From contig MU130673.1 of NCBI GenBank assembly GCA_015039465.1, positions 1 to 64,000 on the forward strand: a stretch of DNA of 64,000 nt. Reading direction: 5' to 3'. Of the stretch, positions 21,885-32,403 are shown one piece after another; the first letter of the stretch is position 1, and the number at the start of each line of letters is the position of its first letter. Origin of the DNA: Phlegmacium glaucopus. Its lineage: Eukaryota > Basidiomycota > Agaricomycetes > Agaricales > Cortinariaceae. The translations under genes were made by a program, and so were the position numbers. Below the pieces are notes generated by a model that worked only from the letters and a program-made list of their open reading frames with translations, did no database searches and was not told where the DNA came from.

Positions 21885-22790
21885 AAAAGCATTACATTGA
21901 AGTACCGCTTTCACGCTACGTCGAACTATTTTCCCCACTTTATCCCGTCACAGTTTTCACCTTCAACAATCTCCCGAACAACGGCGACTCTATAGCCCCC
22001 ATAAAGTTGCCACGTCGCTATCCAATCCCACCCTACTATGACTCTAAGCCTCTACCTGTGAGTGTTCCTCAGAGCAGAGGAAAGGTTCAATTTTCCCTAA
22101 GAAATTTACAGACACTGCAAAGAGGCGCGTAAATAAGGCCACAGAACACCTCACCAAGCAGCGTTGCGTCATTTCTAACACACTTGAGCATTATTAGGTT
22201 GAGTACGCCTACATCCTGCCTCGAACTGATTCACCGATGGCGAGTGATCTGAGGCTGAAGGCTCAGAATCGCCGCTTTAGGTTATGTCCAACCTTCAAAC
22301 ACTATTATAGCTCAAAAAGCTGGAATATGGGTATGAGATCAGGAATACTCGTTACGGATGGTCAGTGCAATATCTTACGTCGTGAGTCTTCCTTATACCG
22401 CTGGGTGTATCCTGTATTAACAAATTTGCTCAAGTAAATGCTCTTTACCACAGCCTCTTTGACGATGCCATGTAGCTTCTACCTGAAAAATGTATCATAG
22501 ATATTTACCTTGAGAATTGTCCTATTCGAAATTTTAATGGAATGGTCAATGTACGCCTTCTCTACTTTTCTTGCATGCTCAGTTAGTATTTGACCTTCAG
22601 GAACATACTTACAAGTATGAATTCATCCCAGCACGGAGTCTCAGCCAATTGGAGATACGCCGTTATTTTGTTGATATGGAGCCGACGATGCGAGCCGGTC
22701 CCAATGACCTTGAATCCTTTTATTATCCCTTCAAGAATCTCCCTTTCGTAGTCTTTCGACTCTGGAGGACTCTAATACGACTAAAATGAG
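21885..22790 (+). pseudogene. Decayed gene fragments, unknown family
   Basis: Several short frames read as protein but do not join cleanly. They are IEVPLSRYVELFSPLYP (21895-22065), a DDAMxLLPEKCIIDIYLENC piece (22460-22560) and a VFDLQEHTYKYEFIPARSL...MRAGPNDLESFYYPF piece (22580-22750). The last is repeated at 23690-23790. Stops and frameshifts separate them. The family is not recognised. Confidence 0.45.
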
Positions 22791-22799
22791 TATCGGCAC

Positions 22800-23640
22800 A
22801 AGAAAAAAAGTCTAAGATAACGAGCATTGCATTTAAAAAATAATCATTCAACCCACGTACACCAAGTACTGAAATATGGTTATAAGAACCTTGCCCCTCT
22901 CTTCGCACTGGTGTCATAAACGCAACTCCTGAAGGTCAGACCGTAAGAAGAAAAAAATAACACGCGTTATATATTATAAGCAGAATTAAGTGAAAACCTG
23001 AAAGTAAAAAAAAAAAAACCTGGGAGCATTGCAACTGAGTGCCATGCATGCGAGACACGCTGCGTGACCCAGTTGTTAGGAGTCTACGACGCGACGAATC
23101 TCGTACTGTCTCGTAGCCTGTAAAGTAGAGTAGGACTTGTCTCATATGATCAGGTTCTGTGATGGTGTACGAATCGCGATTGACCAGCTGATAACCTGGT
23201 TACCTAACCGAATTTGGAATCACAAAATTTTGACAAAATCATATGTCAGTTTGAATAGTCAATCCTAGATCAGAGGCGAGTCTAGTTGTGATGATGATGC
23301 GATGACGCATGATGCAATTTTCATATGTGTTGTGTGTTGCGTGATAAATGATGCATGACGCGATTTGGACGGGTGTCACATTTGCTTGGCACGTGACGTT
23401 GGCGGGCCGATAAAACATGCGTGATGAATGATGCACAAATACATATTATAGACCTGAGCAAGGGAGAAAGGACAACAAGGTAGGTTAGCCTACACTTTGT
23501 GATGCAAAAAGTATAAGATGATAGCGAGAGAAAGATGCCTGCCACTCTCGTCACATTGATCGTTTGCTCAAAGTAATCTACGATCATTCTTCACTGCGAT
23601 CATTCTTCACTACTATGATAGAGAATGTAAACTTTAGCCC
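22800..23640. other. Non-genic stretch
   Basis: AT-rich DNA with poly-A runs and repeated ATGATGC words (23290-23430). No gene or element ends identified. Confidence 0.4.
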
Positions 23641-23689
23641 TTGCTTTAGTCCCCATGCCACCACCCTCCACCACCTCCATTGATTCTTG

Positions 23690-24156
23690 GCCTTCAGCCA
23701 ATTGGAGATACGCCATTCTGTTGATATAGCCGATCATGCGAGCTAGTCCCAATGACTTTGAATCCTATTTTCCCTTTGAGAATCTCCCTATCATTACATC
23801 ACATGTTCACCCTGCTCCGCTATCTGCAATATTGGTCTCAAAATGGCGGATAACCCCCTATAACTCCACTGTTTTAGAGTCCTTCGGAGTCAACCCAGAG
23901 CTTAGTTCCGACGTGAAAGAGTTGGTTGGGAAAGCCTAGGAGGTATTTCGGAGTTGGACTAAAGATATCCCTGCCGATTCAGATTTTTTATGAGGACATA
24001 TGGGAGCGCTTAACCACTCCTTCCGATAAACAGTCTCTCACTTCGGAACATGAACCAGAAGAATCCGACGTTGCGCGGCTTGACGATTATCTGCATGTCC
24101 TTGACGACAGCGCAAGCGCTGGGTTAAAAAGAAAAAGAGAGTCTGTATCTGATTAG
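23690..24156 (+). pseudogene. Second copy of the unknown-family fragment
   Basis: 23690-23790 duplicates 22635-22745 (CAGCCAATTGGAGATACGCC, then ATGCGAGC-GGTCCCAATGAC). It continues further, with an AILVSKWRITPYNSTVLESFGVNP segment and a second frame (23926-24156) containing ISLPIQIFYEDIWERL and ending in a basic LKRKRESVSD tail. The two frames need a frameshift or intron to join. A degenerate paralogue of an uncharacterised fungal protein is the most that can be said. Confidence 0.45.
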
Positions 24157-24169
24157 ATTTCCAGCATTT

Positions 24170-24430
24170 CCAAGGTACCAATGGGTGAAAATATTCGAAG
24201 CTTGAAAGTCATCGGCTTAGCCATTAAACTCTCCGATCGCTCCCCAACTAATCTCACGGCTCATAGTGATATCAATATTTTCTTTGACAAGGTTGCATTG
24301 AACTTCTCCACAAACGAATGTGTTGACCACTCTTATTCGCAACGTTGAATCCATGCATTGAAGGGATAGAGTTATTAAAAGCGGAGTTGTAATCCTGACA
24401 AGTAGCATATTCCTTTCACCAACTTATCAA
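24170..24430 (+). pseudogene. DUF4436-like fragment
   Basis: A short stretch around DINIFFDKVALNFSTN (24260-24330) matches, at DNA level, the DVNIFFDK region of the longer copy at 25110-25300. It is an isolated partial duplicate of that gene, with stops on both sides. Confidence 0.5.
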
Positions 24431-24789
24431 TGAACTTAGAGAGCCGTTTGCTTTGAACCCATTGGACCATACACGACGTAACTGGTAAGGAGGCTGCCAG
24501 GCAATAGCATGCATGCCTTCAAATGACCTAAGTACTGCCGTATGTTCTTATCGCAATATCTAATCATACTTCTCATACAGAACGTCGAAAGGGAGGTCTG
24601 CCAATTCTCACGACGTCTCTTTACACATCGATGGCAGATGCAATGTTACGTGGCGTATAAAGATTCACCGGCAGAACTCAGTCGCTCAACAGAAAGATGA
24701 CTAGTCCCACTTCTGTCCAAGAGTCCCGGCAAGCCCTACCTGTAACCTAGTACTAACTCACCGAGATCTCTGCATCCAATTCAGCCAGA
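24431..24789. other. Non-genic stretch
   Basis: No supported frame. It lies between the two DUF4436-like copies. Confidence 0.35.
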
Positions 24790-26274
24790 GATCAAATATC
24801 CACCTTCAGATATTGCGGCGACTACAAACCCGAAGAAACCGGAAATCGTCGCATTATAGTTCGGTGGTGGATCGTCGCCCTGCCTTGGTTTCCTCTTATT
24901 GTCACTCCTAATACCTGTCCTTCTGGGATTCAATTTATACGCTCGCGATTTCCAGTATTTGGATAACAAGTCTACTTTTGACGGTCGTACAGTGAGGCCT
25001 TCCTTTTACGAATGTCGCAGACAAGTGCTAATCTCGTCTTCGCCAGGTCCTGTTGGAGGTGGTGCTCATCAGTGCTCATCCCTTGACTATAGTACTCTGA
25101 CCATGGATTATACATTCATTGGAGAGAGTCAGTCCGATTACTCCCCAAATAATCTTACGTCTTGTAGTGATGTCAATATTTTCTTTGACAAGTAACGTTT
25201 TATTCAACTTCGCTTCCCAAAACCTCATGTATTGACCACTGTTCGTTGTTATAGTAATTTCCTGAGTGATCGCTCCTCCGCACCAGCGACAGGCCTTCGC
25301 AGCCAATATTTTGATTTAACGCGTCTGCTTTTGCCTTGAAAGATATCGTGGCCAATACACCTACGTTCCGCACAGAATTTGCCTTTTTCTCTCCTGGTAA
25401 TCACCACTCTTCGCTCATATATTATCCTTTCGATAGGTAAGGAAGTCGTCTTCAATCTATTGTCTTTTACACTTCCATGCCGACGTTCCAGTTACTCGGC
25501 GGAGATATTTATTTTTGCACAGGACACGCGCACCAATGCGACGATGGGGGTGAGATTGGCTAATACACGTGGAATTATTAGCCGTGTACGTATCAAATAT
25601 GACAACACCCATAACCACTCGTTACTAACGAATTGTTTAGCGGATTCAAGACCAACACAATCACTCGGCCAAATGTCAACATTCCTGCCGGAATGGTGGA
25701 CATCGTGATTACTATTTCTCGCGGTAACCTCGTCAAGACCTACAGGATTGTAGCTACGATGGCCATATGCACCCCCGTTTTCATGATATCACTTCGGAGC
25801 CTAACACTTACTCTTGTGCTCTTCAGGGATGGTCACGCTCATTTTGCTTTTGGTGATGATCACTACCGTTCTTTTCGGCTTCCGGCAGAAAGGAGAAGTG
25901 CTGGTTATTCCTGTGGCAACATTATTTGCTTTCACTCAGTTGAGGCAGAGTAAGTATGTCTGGTGCTCCAGCGGGTTTCGGTACGTATTGTATTCACATT
26001 CTCCGCCTTCTTGTGCTTAATGACGTTACCTATTCCAGGAGACATCATTAGTGAGAATTACTTATCATTGGAAGTACACGCATTCTTATTAAATTTAACT
26101 CAGATTTCGTTGGTCTTCTTCCTTGTCTTGCTCTCCTCTCCCTTTCTGTACGTCCAAACTCCTTTCTCGGACACCTAGAACTGAACCTTAATATGACAGG
26201 CTGCCTTCACACTGGGAGCGCTCATTTTGAACGATCCAACAGATCACCCCCTCCGGTTGAGCTGGGATCTATAG
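24790..26274 (+). pseudogene. DUF4436 membrane protein gene, damaged
   Basis: The family is fungal multi-pass membrane proteins of unknown role. Visible in order are a proline-rich N-terminus, a first helix LLLSLLIPVLLGFNLY (24885-24935), a lumenal segment with DVNIFFDK and helices near 25740-25930. VIPVATLFAFTQLRQ, the SGAPAGFGDII block and FVGLLPCLALLSLS follow, with the C-terminal AAFTLGALIL...LRLSWDL stop at 26274. Introns 25981-26038, 26051-26103 and 26148-26199 splice in frame. Two lesions suggest a pseudogene: an in-frame TAG before the first helix (about 24858), and an extra AAGT near 25950 that shifts the frame ahead of SGAPAGF. Missed introns upstream cannot be excluded. Confidence 0.6.
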
Positions 26275-27046
26275 TGTAAGTACTCGTGTCTAATTCATGT
26301 CAAAATCAGTTGATATCTTGCTTGCCGCTTGTAGATTAAGCATTCCCAAGACTTCGGCCGACTCCGAGAGAAGATGAAAATAAAACTCAGAGCCATAAAT
26401 ATCCAGAGAAAATGTACTAGTAGTGCAACGAGGAGACCTGTAGGCAAGCTCGAGGACCTCGGCAAAACTCACGATCGCAATGCGGCAGGCTCTGTTTTCA
26501 TTCCCGCTACTGGGTATTAGCGGTTTCAAACTCAGTGAATGTGGCTGTGCTCACTACTATTAATGGTATCAATTTCCCACACTCGTCCTCACTTAAACAT
26601 CACTTCCAGTCTTCCACTTCGGACGGACCTCGCAAGGACATTTGATCGCCAATCTCTGGTGTCCATCCCTTCTTTTTGCTATCTGAATTTCGACGAGCAA
26701 AAGCTGGTACTCCTGTTGCAGTCGTCACACCTACAGGTGTCTTTTCATGTCTTGTCAACCTTCTCCGTGAAGCTGTGGATGGCTGTTGAAACTTGGGGAG
26801 AGACTGATTTAATTACTGCACAACATCGGGTTCCTGATTCCCAAATGCTGCTTCTTTAAACGATGCAAAAAGTCTTTTTGTGCCCTAATTGCGGTAGTAA
26901 CTCCAGAATAACTATTTATTGCTCAGCCTGGTTTCGAATCTGGCCTGACACTAACGAAAACAAGGGCCTTTTTCCCTGCCAGTTTCCTCCTATACCTCAT
27001 TTTCTTCCCGTAACTTCGTTTTCATCACCAAATCAAACTATCCACA
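26275..27046. other. Mostly non-genic stretch
   Basis: A 106-codon open frame (26539-26859) has no recognisable family and no clear splice partners. 27000-27046 is the pyrimidine-rich leader of the next gene. Confidence 0.4.
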
Positions 27047-28247
27047 ATGTCATCCTCTCCTCAAGTATTCTATGCCGACGCTGTTTTATTTGATATGGTT
27101 TCTCTTCGTATTCATCACTAAGCCCTTTCATCGATCTGACTTTTGCGTCTACAGGATGGCACCCTCACAGACTCGATTTCAGCAGTTGAAGCTGCTTGGG
27201 GCAAATTCGCACAAGATATAGGAGAGGACCCTGGAGACGTCATCGCAGCTACCCATGGCAAGCGTGCTGTCGACAACCTGTCCCACTTCAAACCACACAT
27301 GAAAGAGCATGAGGTGGATGACGAAGTTACCAAATTTGAAGAATCTATCCTCTTCTTCGCCGATGCACATAGGCTTCACGGTCCTCGTTCTAAGTTCCGG
27401 GATCAATCTGGTCTTAGTTCTATTGATCAGACTCCTATCGAGACATCCCCTAACGAGTCGTCTATTACGACTCCATCTCTCGCCACTCCATCTCTCACCA
27501 CTCCATCTCTCACTCGCGAGCCTTCCCCGCCTCTCTCGGTACAAACATCGAATGACTCAAAACGCTTGTCGTTCGGGCATAGGCTGCTCAATCTGCTCAA
27601 CTTCTCTGTACGCTCCGGAAATATTCATATCCAAAAGCTCACACATTACGGAGAAACTATTCAAGACGACGACTTTGTGCGAGAGTCTGATAGCGATTGC
27701 GTTGAGAAAAACAGTGTTGATGATGTCTTAGAAGCGTGGCAGCTTGAAGCTGCGAGTGTTGATCGTGCTGTTCAGATCTTACCTGGTGTGAAGAAAATTA
27801 TGGCTTCTATTCCGGCTGGCCGGTACGCTGTCGCAACCTCTGGGGCAAAGACCTACGGTAATTCCTACCTACTTTGTATTCTCTCAACACCTAACATAAT
27901 TTTAATTCTTCGAAGCTTATGGCTGCATGAGTCGTGCCGGCATAATTCCTCCCCCTGTCACTATTACTGCAGACGACAAACGACTAAAGGCGGGAAAACC
28001 AGCACCCGATCCCTTTCTTCTTGCGGCTGACTGTCTCGGATACGATGCCAGAAAATGTGTAGTATTCGAAGATTCACCAAGTGGTATTCGCGCTGGTCTT
28101 GCAAGCGGTGCTACTGTTATTGCCGTTTGCACAAGTCACGAACGATCGAAGATTGAAAATTGCGGTGCCCATTATATCGTCGAAAATATGGATCATGTTA
28201 CATGTGAGGTAGAAGGGGACCGTTTAAAATTCTCAGTTGTGGTTTAG
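27047..28247 (+). CDS. HAD-superfamily sugar/glycerol-phosphate phosphatase
   Basis: Predicted Mg-dependent haloacid dehalogenase phosphatase of the glycerol-3-phosphatase / 2-deoxyglucose-6-phosphatase type. Exons 27047-27097, 27155-27857 and 27916-28247 join in frame to 361 residues. Motif I FDMDGTLTDS carries the nucleophile and general-acid aspartates and is split by intron 1 after FDM. Motif II is VATSGAKT, motif III lysine is in KAGKPAPDP, and motif IV is VFEDSPSGIRAG. All catalytic residues are present. Family members usually have about 230-250 residues. The excess is a ~110-residue Ser/Thr/Pro-rich insertion in the cap region (about residues 80-190), with three SLxTP repeats. Substrate cannot be told from sequence. 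Confidence 0.85.
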
Positions 28248-29023
28248 ATGCTATATATGTTATATAACTGCGTGGGCTGTATCATTTTGTGTGCGTTGAG
28301 CGTAGAACTCGACCTGGGGTTGTAGCCTACTAGACGAACTATCTTCCGCGGGGAAAACTAGTCTATATTTGGACAAAATATATTACAACTCAATACTTTG
28401 AAAAAACAGCTAGTGATAAGATATCGATAAGAGGTCAACGGATTTTCCGAATTTGATTTGATTTGAAACGAGAGGTGAAACGCCCGAAGGGAATCATTTT
28501 ATAGCGCATCGCGGTGTCGATTAACAAGCTTGTGTTTTTTAAGTTTGATAATCGTAGTAACCGTCCTCTGCATCTTGATCATTTCATTGTATTCTAAATC
28601 TTTCCCCCTGGAACTGCTGTTTTTAGAGATGCTCAAAAGCGGATAGTCACGAGCCTACAGGTTCCCGCGGTGTTTCCATGCGATACTTGCGTCACGGCTG
28701 GCCTTGTGATGAGCAACCGATATATATAGCACTCGACAAACCTGACTCAAACCCCAACCTTCGAGGCCAGGTTGACTAATTCTCAAAGATGAGTATCAAG
28801 GGCGCCTTTACTGTGTTGTAACAGGTTGGTCCGATCAGAAAAACCTTCTCCCCTACTCCAATTTATAATGAACGATTCTTACCATTTCACATGTGATGAT
28901 AGATTTCGAAGGCTTATTAAGTATGGACCAGGTTTGACCCAGTTTCCCACTGCCCCAATCGTATGACTTACAGCGGTATAAAAGGCCTAGGGATTCTATA
29001 TTATCCCTCCACTCTAAGTCATC
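28248..29023. other. Intergenic region with GST promoter
   Basis: No gene seen. The last 60 bases are the probable core promoter of the GST gene. Confidence 0.45.
28976..28985 (+). promoter_or_regulatory. TATA box upstream of the GST gene
   Basis: GGTATAAAAGG lies about 46 bp upstream of the start codon at 29024, with a CT-rich stretch between, as in highly expressed fungal genes. Confidence 0.55.
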
Positions 29024-29826
29024 ATGACCATTATTCTGTACGATATCCCGTCCTTGTTACCCGGTAACGCTTGGTCGCCTAACACATGGAAAGCGAGGTG
29101 AGAACTGTTGTTTTCGATGCCGTGATATTCGTTCAACAGAGACTTTCTAGAATTGTTTTGAATTACAAAGGGATCCCATATCGTACAGAATGGGTTGAAT
29201 ATCCTGATATCGCACCGCTTAGCAAGAAGCTTGGCATAAACCCCACGGGTCACAATGACGATGGAAGCCCTGCGTACACTCTCCCTGCTATCCATGATCC
29301 ATCTACTGGCGCTTATGTTTCTGATTCATTTGCCATCGCCGAATATCTCGAGAAAACCTACCCAGACACTCCTTCAGTTTTCCCAAACGACACTATTGGC
29401 CTTCAGAAACCATTCGAAATGAGTTTTGGTCACAATGTCAGCGCAGCGCGACCTTTCATCCTTCCCGCCGTTTGCCCCAAGCTCAATCCACCTAGCGAGG
29501 AGTACTTCCGTCGCACTAGGGAGATTTCGTTTGGAAAGAAATTGGAGGACGTTGTTCCCACCGGTAATACTCGGACCGAGGAGTGGGGGAAATTTCAACA
29601 GGGGCTGACGAAACTGCATTCGTATTTGGTATTGACGGATGATAAAGGGCCGTATATGTTGGGAGAAACGATCTCTTGGAGTGATTTGTTGCTTTTCAGC
29701 TTTCTATACTGGTTCAAAATAACCTGGGGTGAAGACAGCAAGGAGTGGAAGGATATCGCTTCCTGGAATGGTGGGAGGTGGGAGGCGCATATTAATGCGT
29801 TAAAGAAGTATAATACTGTGGTCTGA
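29024..29826 (+). CDS. Glutathione S-transferase, etherase-like/FuA type
   Basis: Cytosolic GST that conjugates glutathione to electrophiles. This fungal class is linked to detoxification of wood- and litter-derived compounds. Exons 29024-29097 and 29151-29826 join in frame (R codon split) to 249 residues. The N-terminal thioredoxin-like domain has AWSPNTWKARIVLNYKG, typical of the class, with the serine after W as candidate catalytic residue. The cis-proline region is YTLPAIHDP, and SDSFAIAEYLEKTYP is the glutathione-binding helix. The C-terminal helical domain runs from about residue 100, with GPYMLGETISWSDLLLFSFLYW. The alternative acceptor at 29139 would lose the frame. No neighbour suggests an operon-like link. 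Confidence 0.9.
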
Positions 29827-30295
29827 AAGGAAAAAGGAAGAAAGTTGAGAACTTAGAGATTGTTTGTCTTCTTGTCCCTGCATACTTAGAGTACATACGG
29901 GTGTATCTTGCAGGGTGTTATTTTGTCCTCGGAAATTTGAAGTATATTATTCAAGTATTGGGTCAAAAAAAAACGCAAAGGAGGTTGGAGGCCTGAGTTA
30001 CTGTTTGACAAGTCTTGAGGTTTTCAATGGTTTTTTGGTTTCCTGAAACCCTGAAACCCCAAGACCAGGAAACCACCACAAGCGTAGTACTCTACCAGGA
30101 GCTCATTTTCTTTTCTCATGATCACTCTCCGAGATTTACTATTCGAGAGACAGAGCCGAACCAAGCCGGACACTTATGCCGAGGTCCGATGGTCGTGTTG
30201 GAAATTTCTGTGTCGACCCTGAATTCCGAACATGTTTGGCAACTGCCTCGAGGATACTCTTCAAATCGGTTCTTGTTCACTTAACGTCCTTCAAC

Positions 30296-31761
30296 ATGGA
30301 CTCTGAAGCACTCGAACAACCACAACAGACTGAGCTGCAACAGTCGCGACCACAATCTGACGCCGTCAATGGTGTTTCGCGAACTTCCAGAGCAGCACTA
30401 CCACGAAACACTTTCCTTTTGATCACTTGGTGTTTAGCCTTCGTGAGTCCATTTTCTCCGATTACTTTGTTAAGTGAGGAGAGGTTCACAGATTTCTTTT
30501 AGTCTTCATGGATTATATCTCTAGTCTCTCAGGCTATCGTCGCAGCAACAAGTATGTTCGCCGATTCCTCTTGTCAGCGACACCCTTCGTGACCACACAC
30601 ACAAATTTTTAGTCAGTAATGCCGGGGTTCGCTTACTGTGGTTCGCAATCATTATCCAATTCGTCTTGCTCGTTGAAGTCTTCGAAGTGATTATCAGCGG
30701 CAACATATTTGCATACGGAATTCAAATATCCATTTTTGCAGGACTGGCCACAGTCTTTGCAGTTCTAGGAGTTGACCAGCACATCTATGCCTCACCACGC
30801 GCCGACAAAGGTACAGGTGCAGGCTGGCTCATCACCGCCATGATCGACCTCCTCTGGATCATTTACTTCACATCTCCATCCGATTCACACTTCATCCGCC
30901 TTGCTAACGGCTTGGCATCAGCTCGGCCTTTCTCAGGATATACCTATCGACGAAACGCAGTTGAAAAAATTTCCAGAAGTCAAGATGCTTTTGTCATGTC
31001 CGCCCCAAACGGTTCTAGTGATGCTAAACCTAGTGCAGGTGCATTGAGGCTAGGTTTGGACGCGGATGAGTATGCCAGGGCCATGGCAGCAGCGGATGAG
31101 GGGTTGAAAGACGAGAAGAGGCAACCTCGTACTCCGAGAACGAAATCTGAACGTTTGAGTTTTACATCGTCACAGCAGGGTGGTCATAGGGCTACGATGT
31201 CCAGTGGAGTTACGGAAGGGCCTCGAGGAGGTGAAAAGGATGCTAGCGCGGTGAGCTCGGAACGAGCAACGAGCCTAAGACCGGAGAGTGGGACTGCTAG
31301 TTTTTACATGCCAGAGACTCCAACACAGAACCCTACTCAATCGAAAGCTACGCAATCCAAGCCCTTGCGTATGGCTCCACAACCTGTGGTCCCTACCGAA
31401 CCAGTAACCGAACCACCTACCGAACCAGCTCCTGAACCAATACCTAAATGGAGAGCGGAGGCGTTGTTTGATTGTGAGCTTTTGTTTTTTCTTCGGACCC
31501 TCTTTCTGTTGTACTGAGAGTTGGTTGATATAGATGCAGGTGCTCCTGATGACCCTAACGAACTATCATTCAAGAAAGGCGAACGTTTGCGCATCATTGA
31601 TAAGTCAGGAAAGTGGTGGGATGCAATAACTACCGATGGTAGAAGAGGCAGTACGTCGTTTTCTATTTTTCCACCCTTCTACCCATTTCTGACTTGGAAA
31701 AAAAAAACCACATTTTTTTATAACAGTCGCACCTTCAAACTATGTACGACTACTAATCTGA
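30296..31761 (+). CDS. SHO1: SHO1-type osmosensor (4 TM + SH3)
   Basis: Plasma-membrane sensor/scaffold of the HOG MAP-kinase pathway. Exons 30296-30442, 30533-30551 (19 nt), 30613-31473, 31534-31650 and 31727-31761 join in frame to 392 residues. There are four helices: around NTFLLITWCLAFAIVAA, LLWFAIIIQFVLLVEVF, IQISIFAGLATVFAVLG and GWLITAMIDLLWIIYF. A long Ser/Pro/Thr-rich cytoplasmic linker has PTEPVTEPPTEPAPEP repeats. The C-terminal SH3 domain (WRAEALFDYAGAP...LSFKKGE...GKWWDA...GIAPSNYVRLL) is split by two introns. Domain order and SH3 residues (ALFDY, WW, PSNY) match SHO1. In yeasts the SH3 binds the MAPKK Pbs2; the same role is inferred here. Confidence 0.9.
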
Positions 31762-32395
31762 ATCGATTTCTATTCCTCTCTTTCTTTCTTTCTTTTGCTT
31801 TGGATAGACGGACATCTTGCGTTTCTATGAAACGTTGTATGATTTCTCTCTTTCTCTCTCTCTCTCGTTGTATCGCCGACTTTTCAAAAAAGGATTCATT
31901 TTCATACCCAGCTTATTCCATCTTTTTCTTAACCTTTCTGCAATATGACATGATTCTACGAAGTATCAACTAAGCCGAAATTCGTAACCTGTACGACCTA
32001 TGTTTCGATATGAAAATTATAATTTAAAATCCTTTTTTTTTTTTTTCAAATGGTCCTGAACTTGTATGTGTTTGTCCATTGACTGAGTCTGTGATATGTC
32101 CAATGACAATGTCAACCCATTACTATCTCTACTACTTAAGAGGAGATGCATTGTGAAAATGAACAGAAGCTTCCTTTGTGTATCATAAGTTACAGATAAT
32201 TATTATTTAATTTCCAAGATCAGACTTCCCCTAGTTTTCCTTTCACCCCCTAATGCACCACTGAGGCACACCTAGAGAATTCCTATCTTTGGCTAAACCT
32301 CCATACCCTTTATATAGTATGTGCTGCTGTACAATTACAACCAAGTCTTGGCATGGTCACAAAATCTGATAATCACATACTTTTAAAATTGCATA
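31762..32395. other. 3' flank of SHO1, no gene
   Basis: CT-rich then AT-rich DNA with no frame supported. It ends at AATCTGTG, the target site of the hAT-2 element. Confidence 0.45.
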
Positions 32396-32403
32396 AATCT
32401 GTG

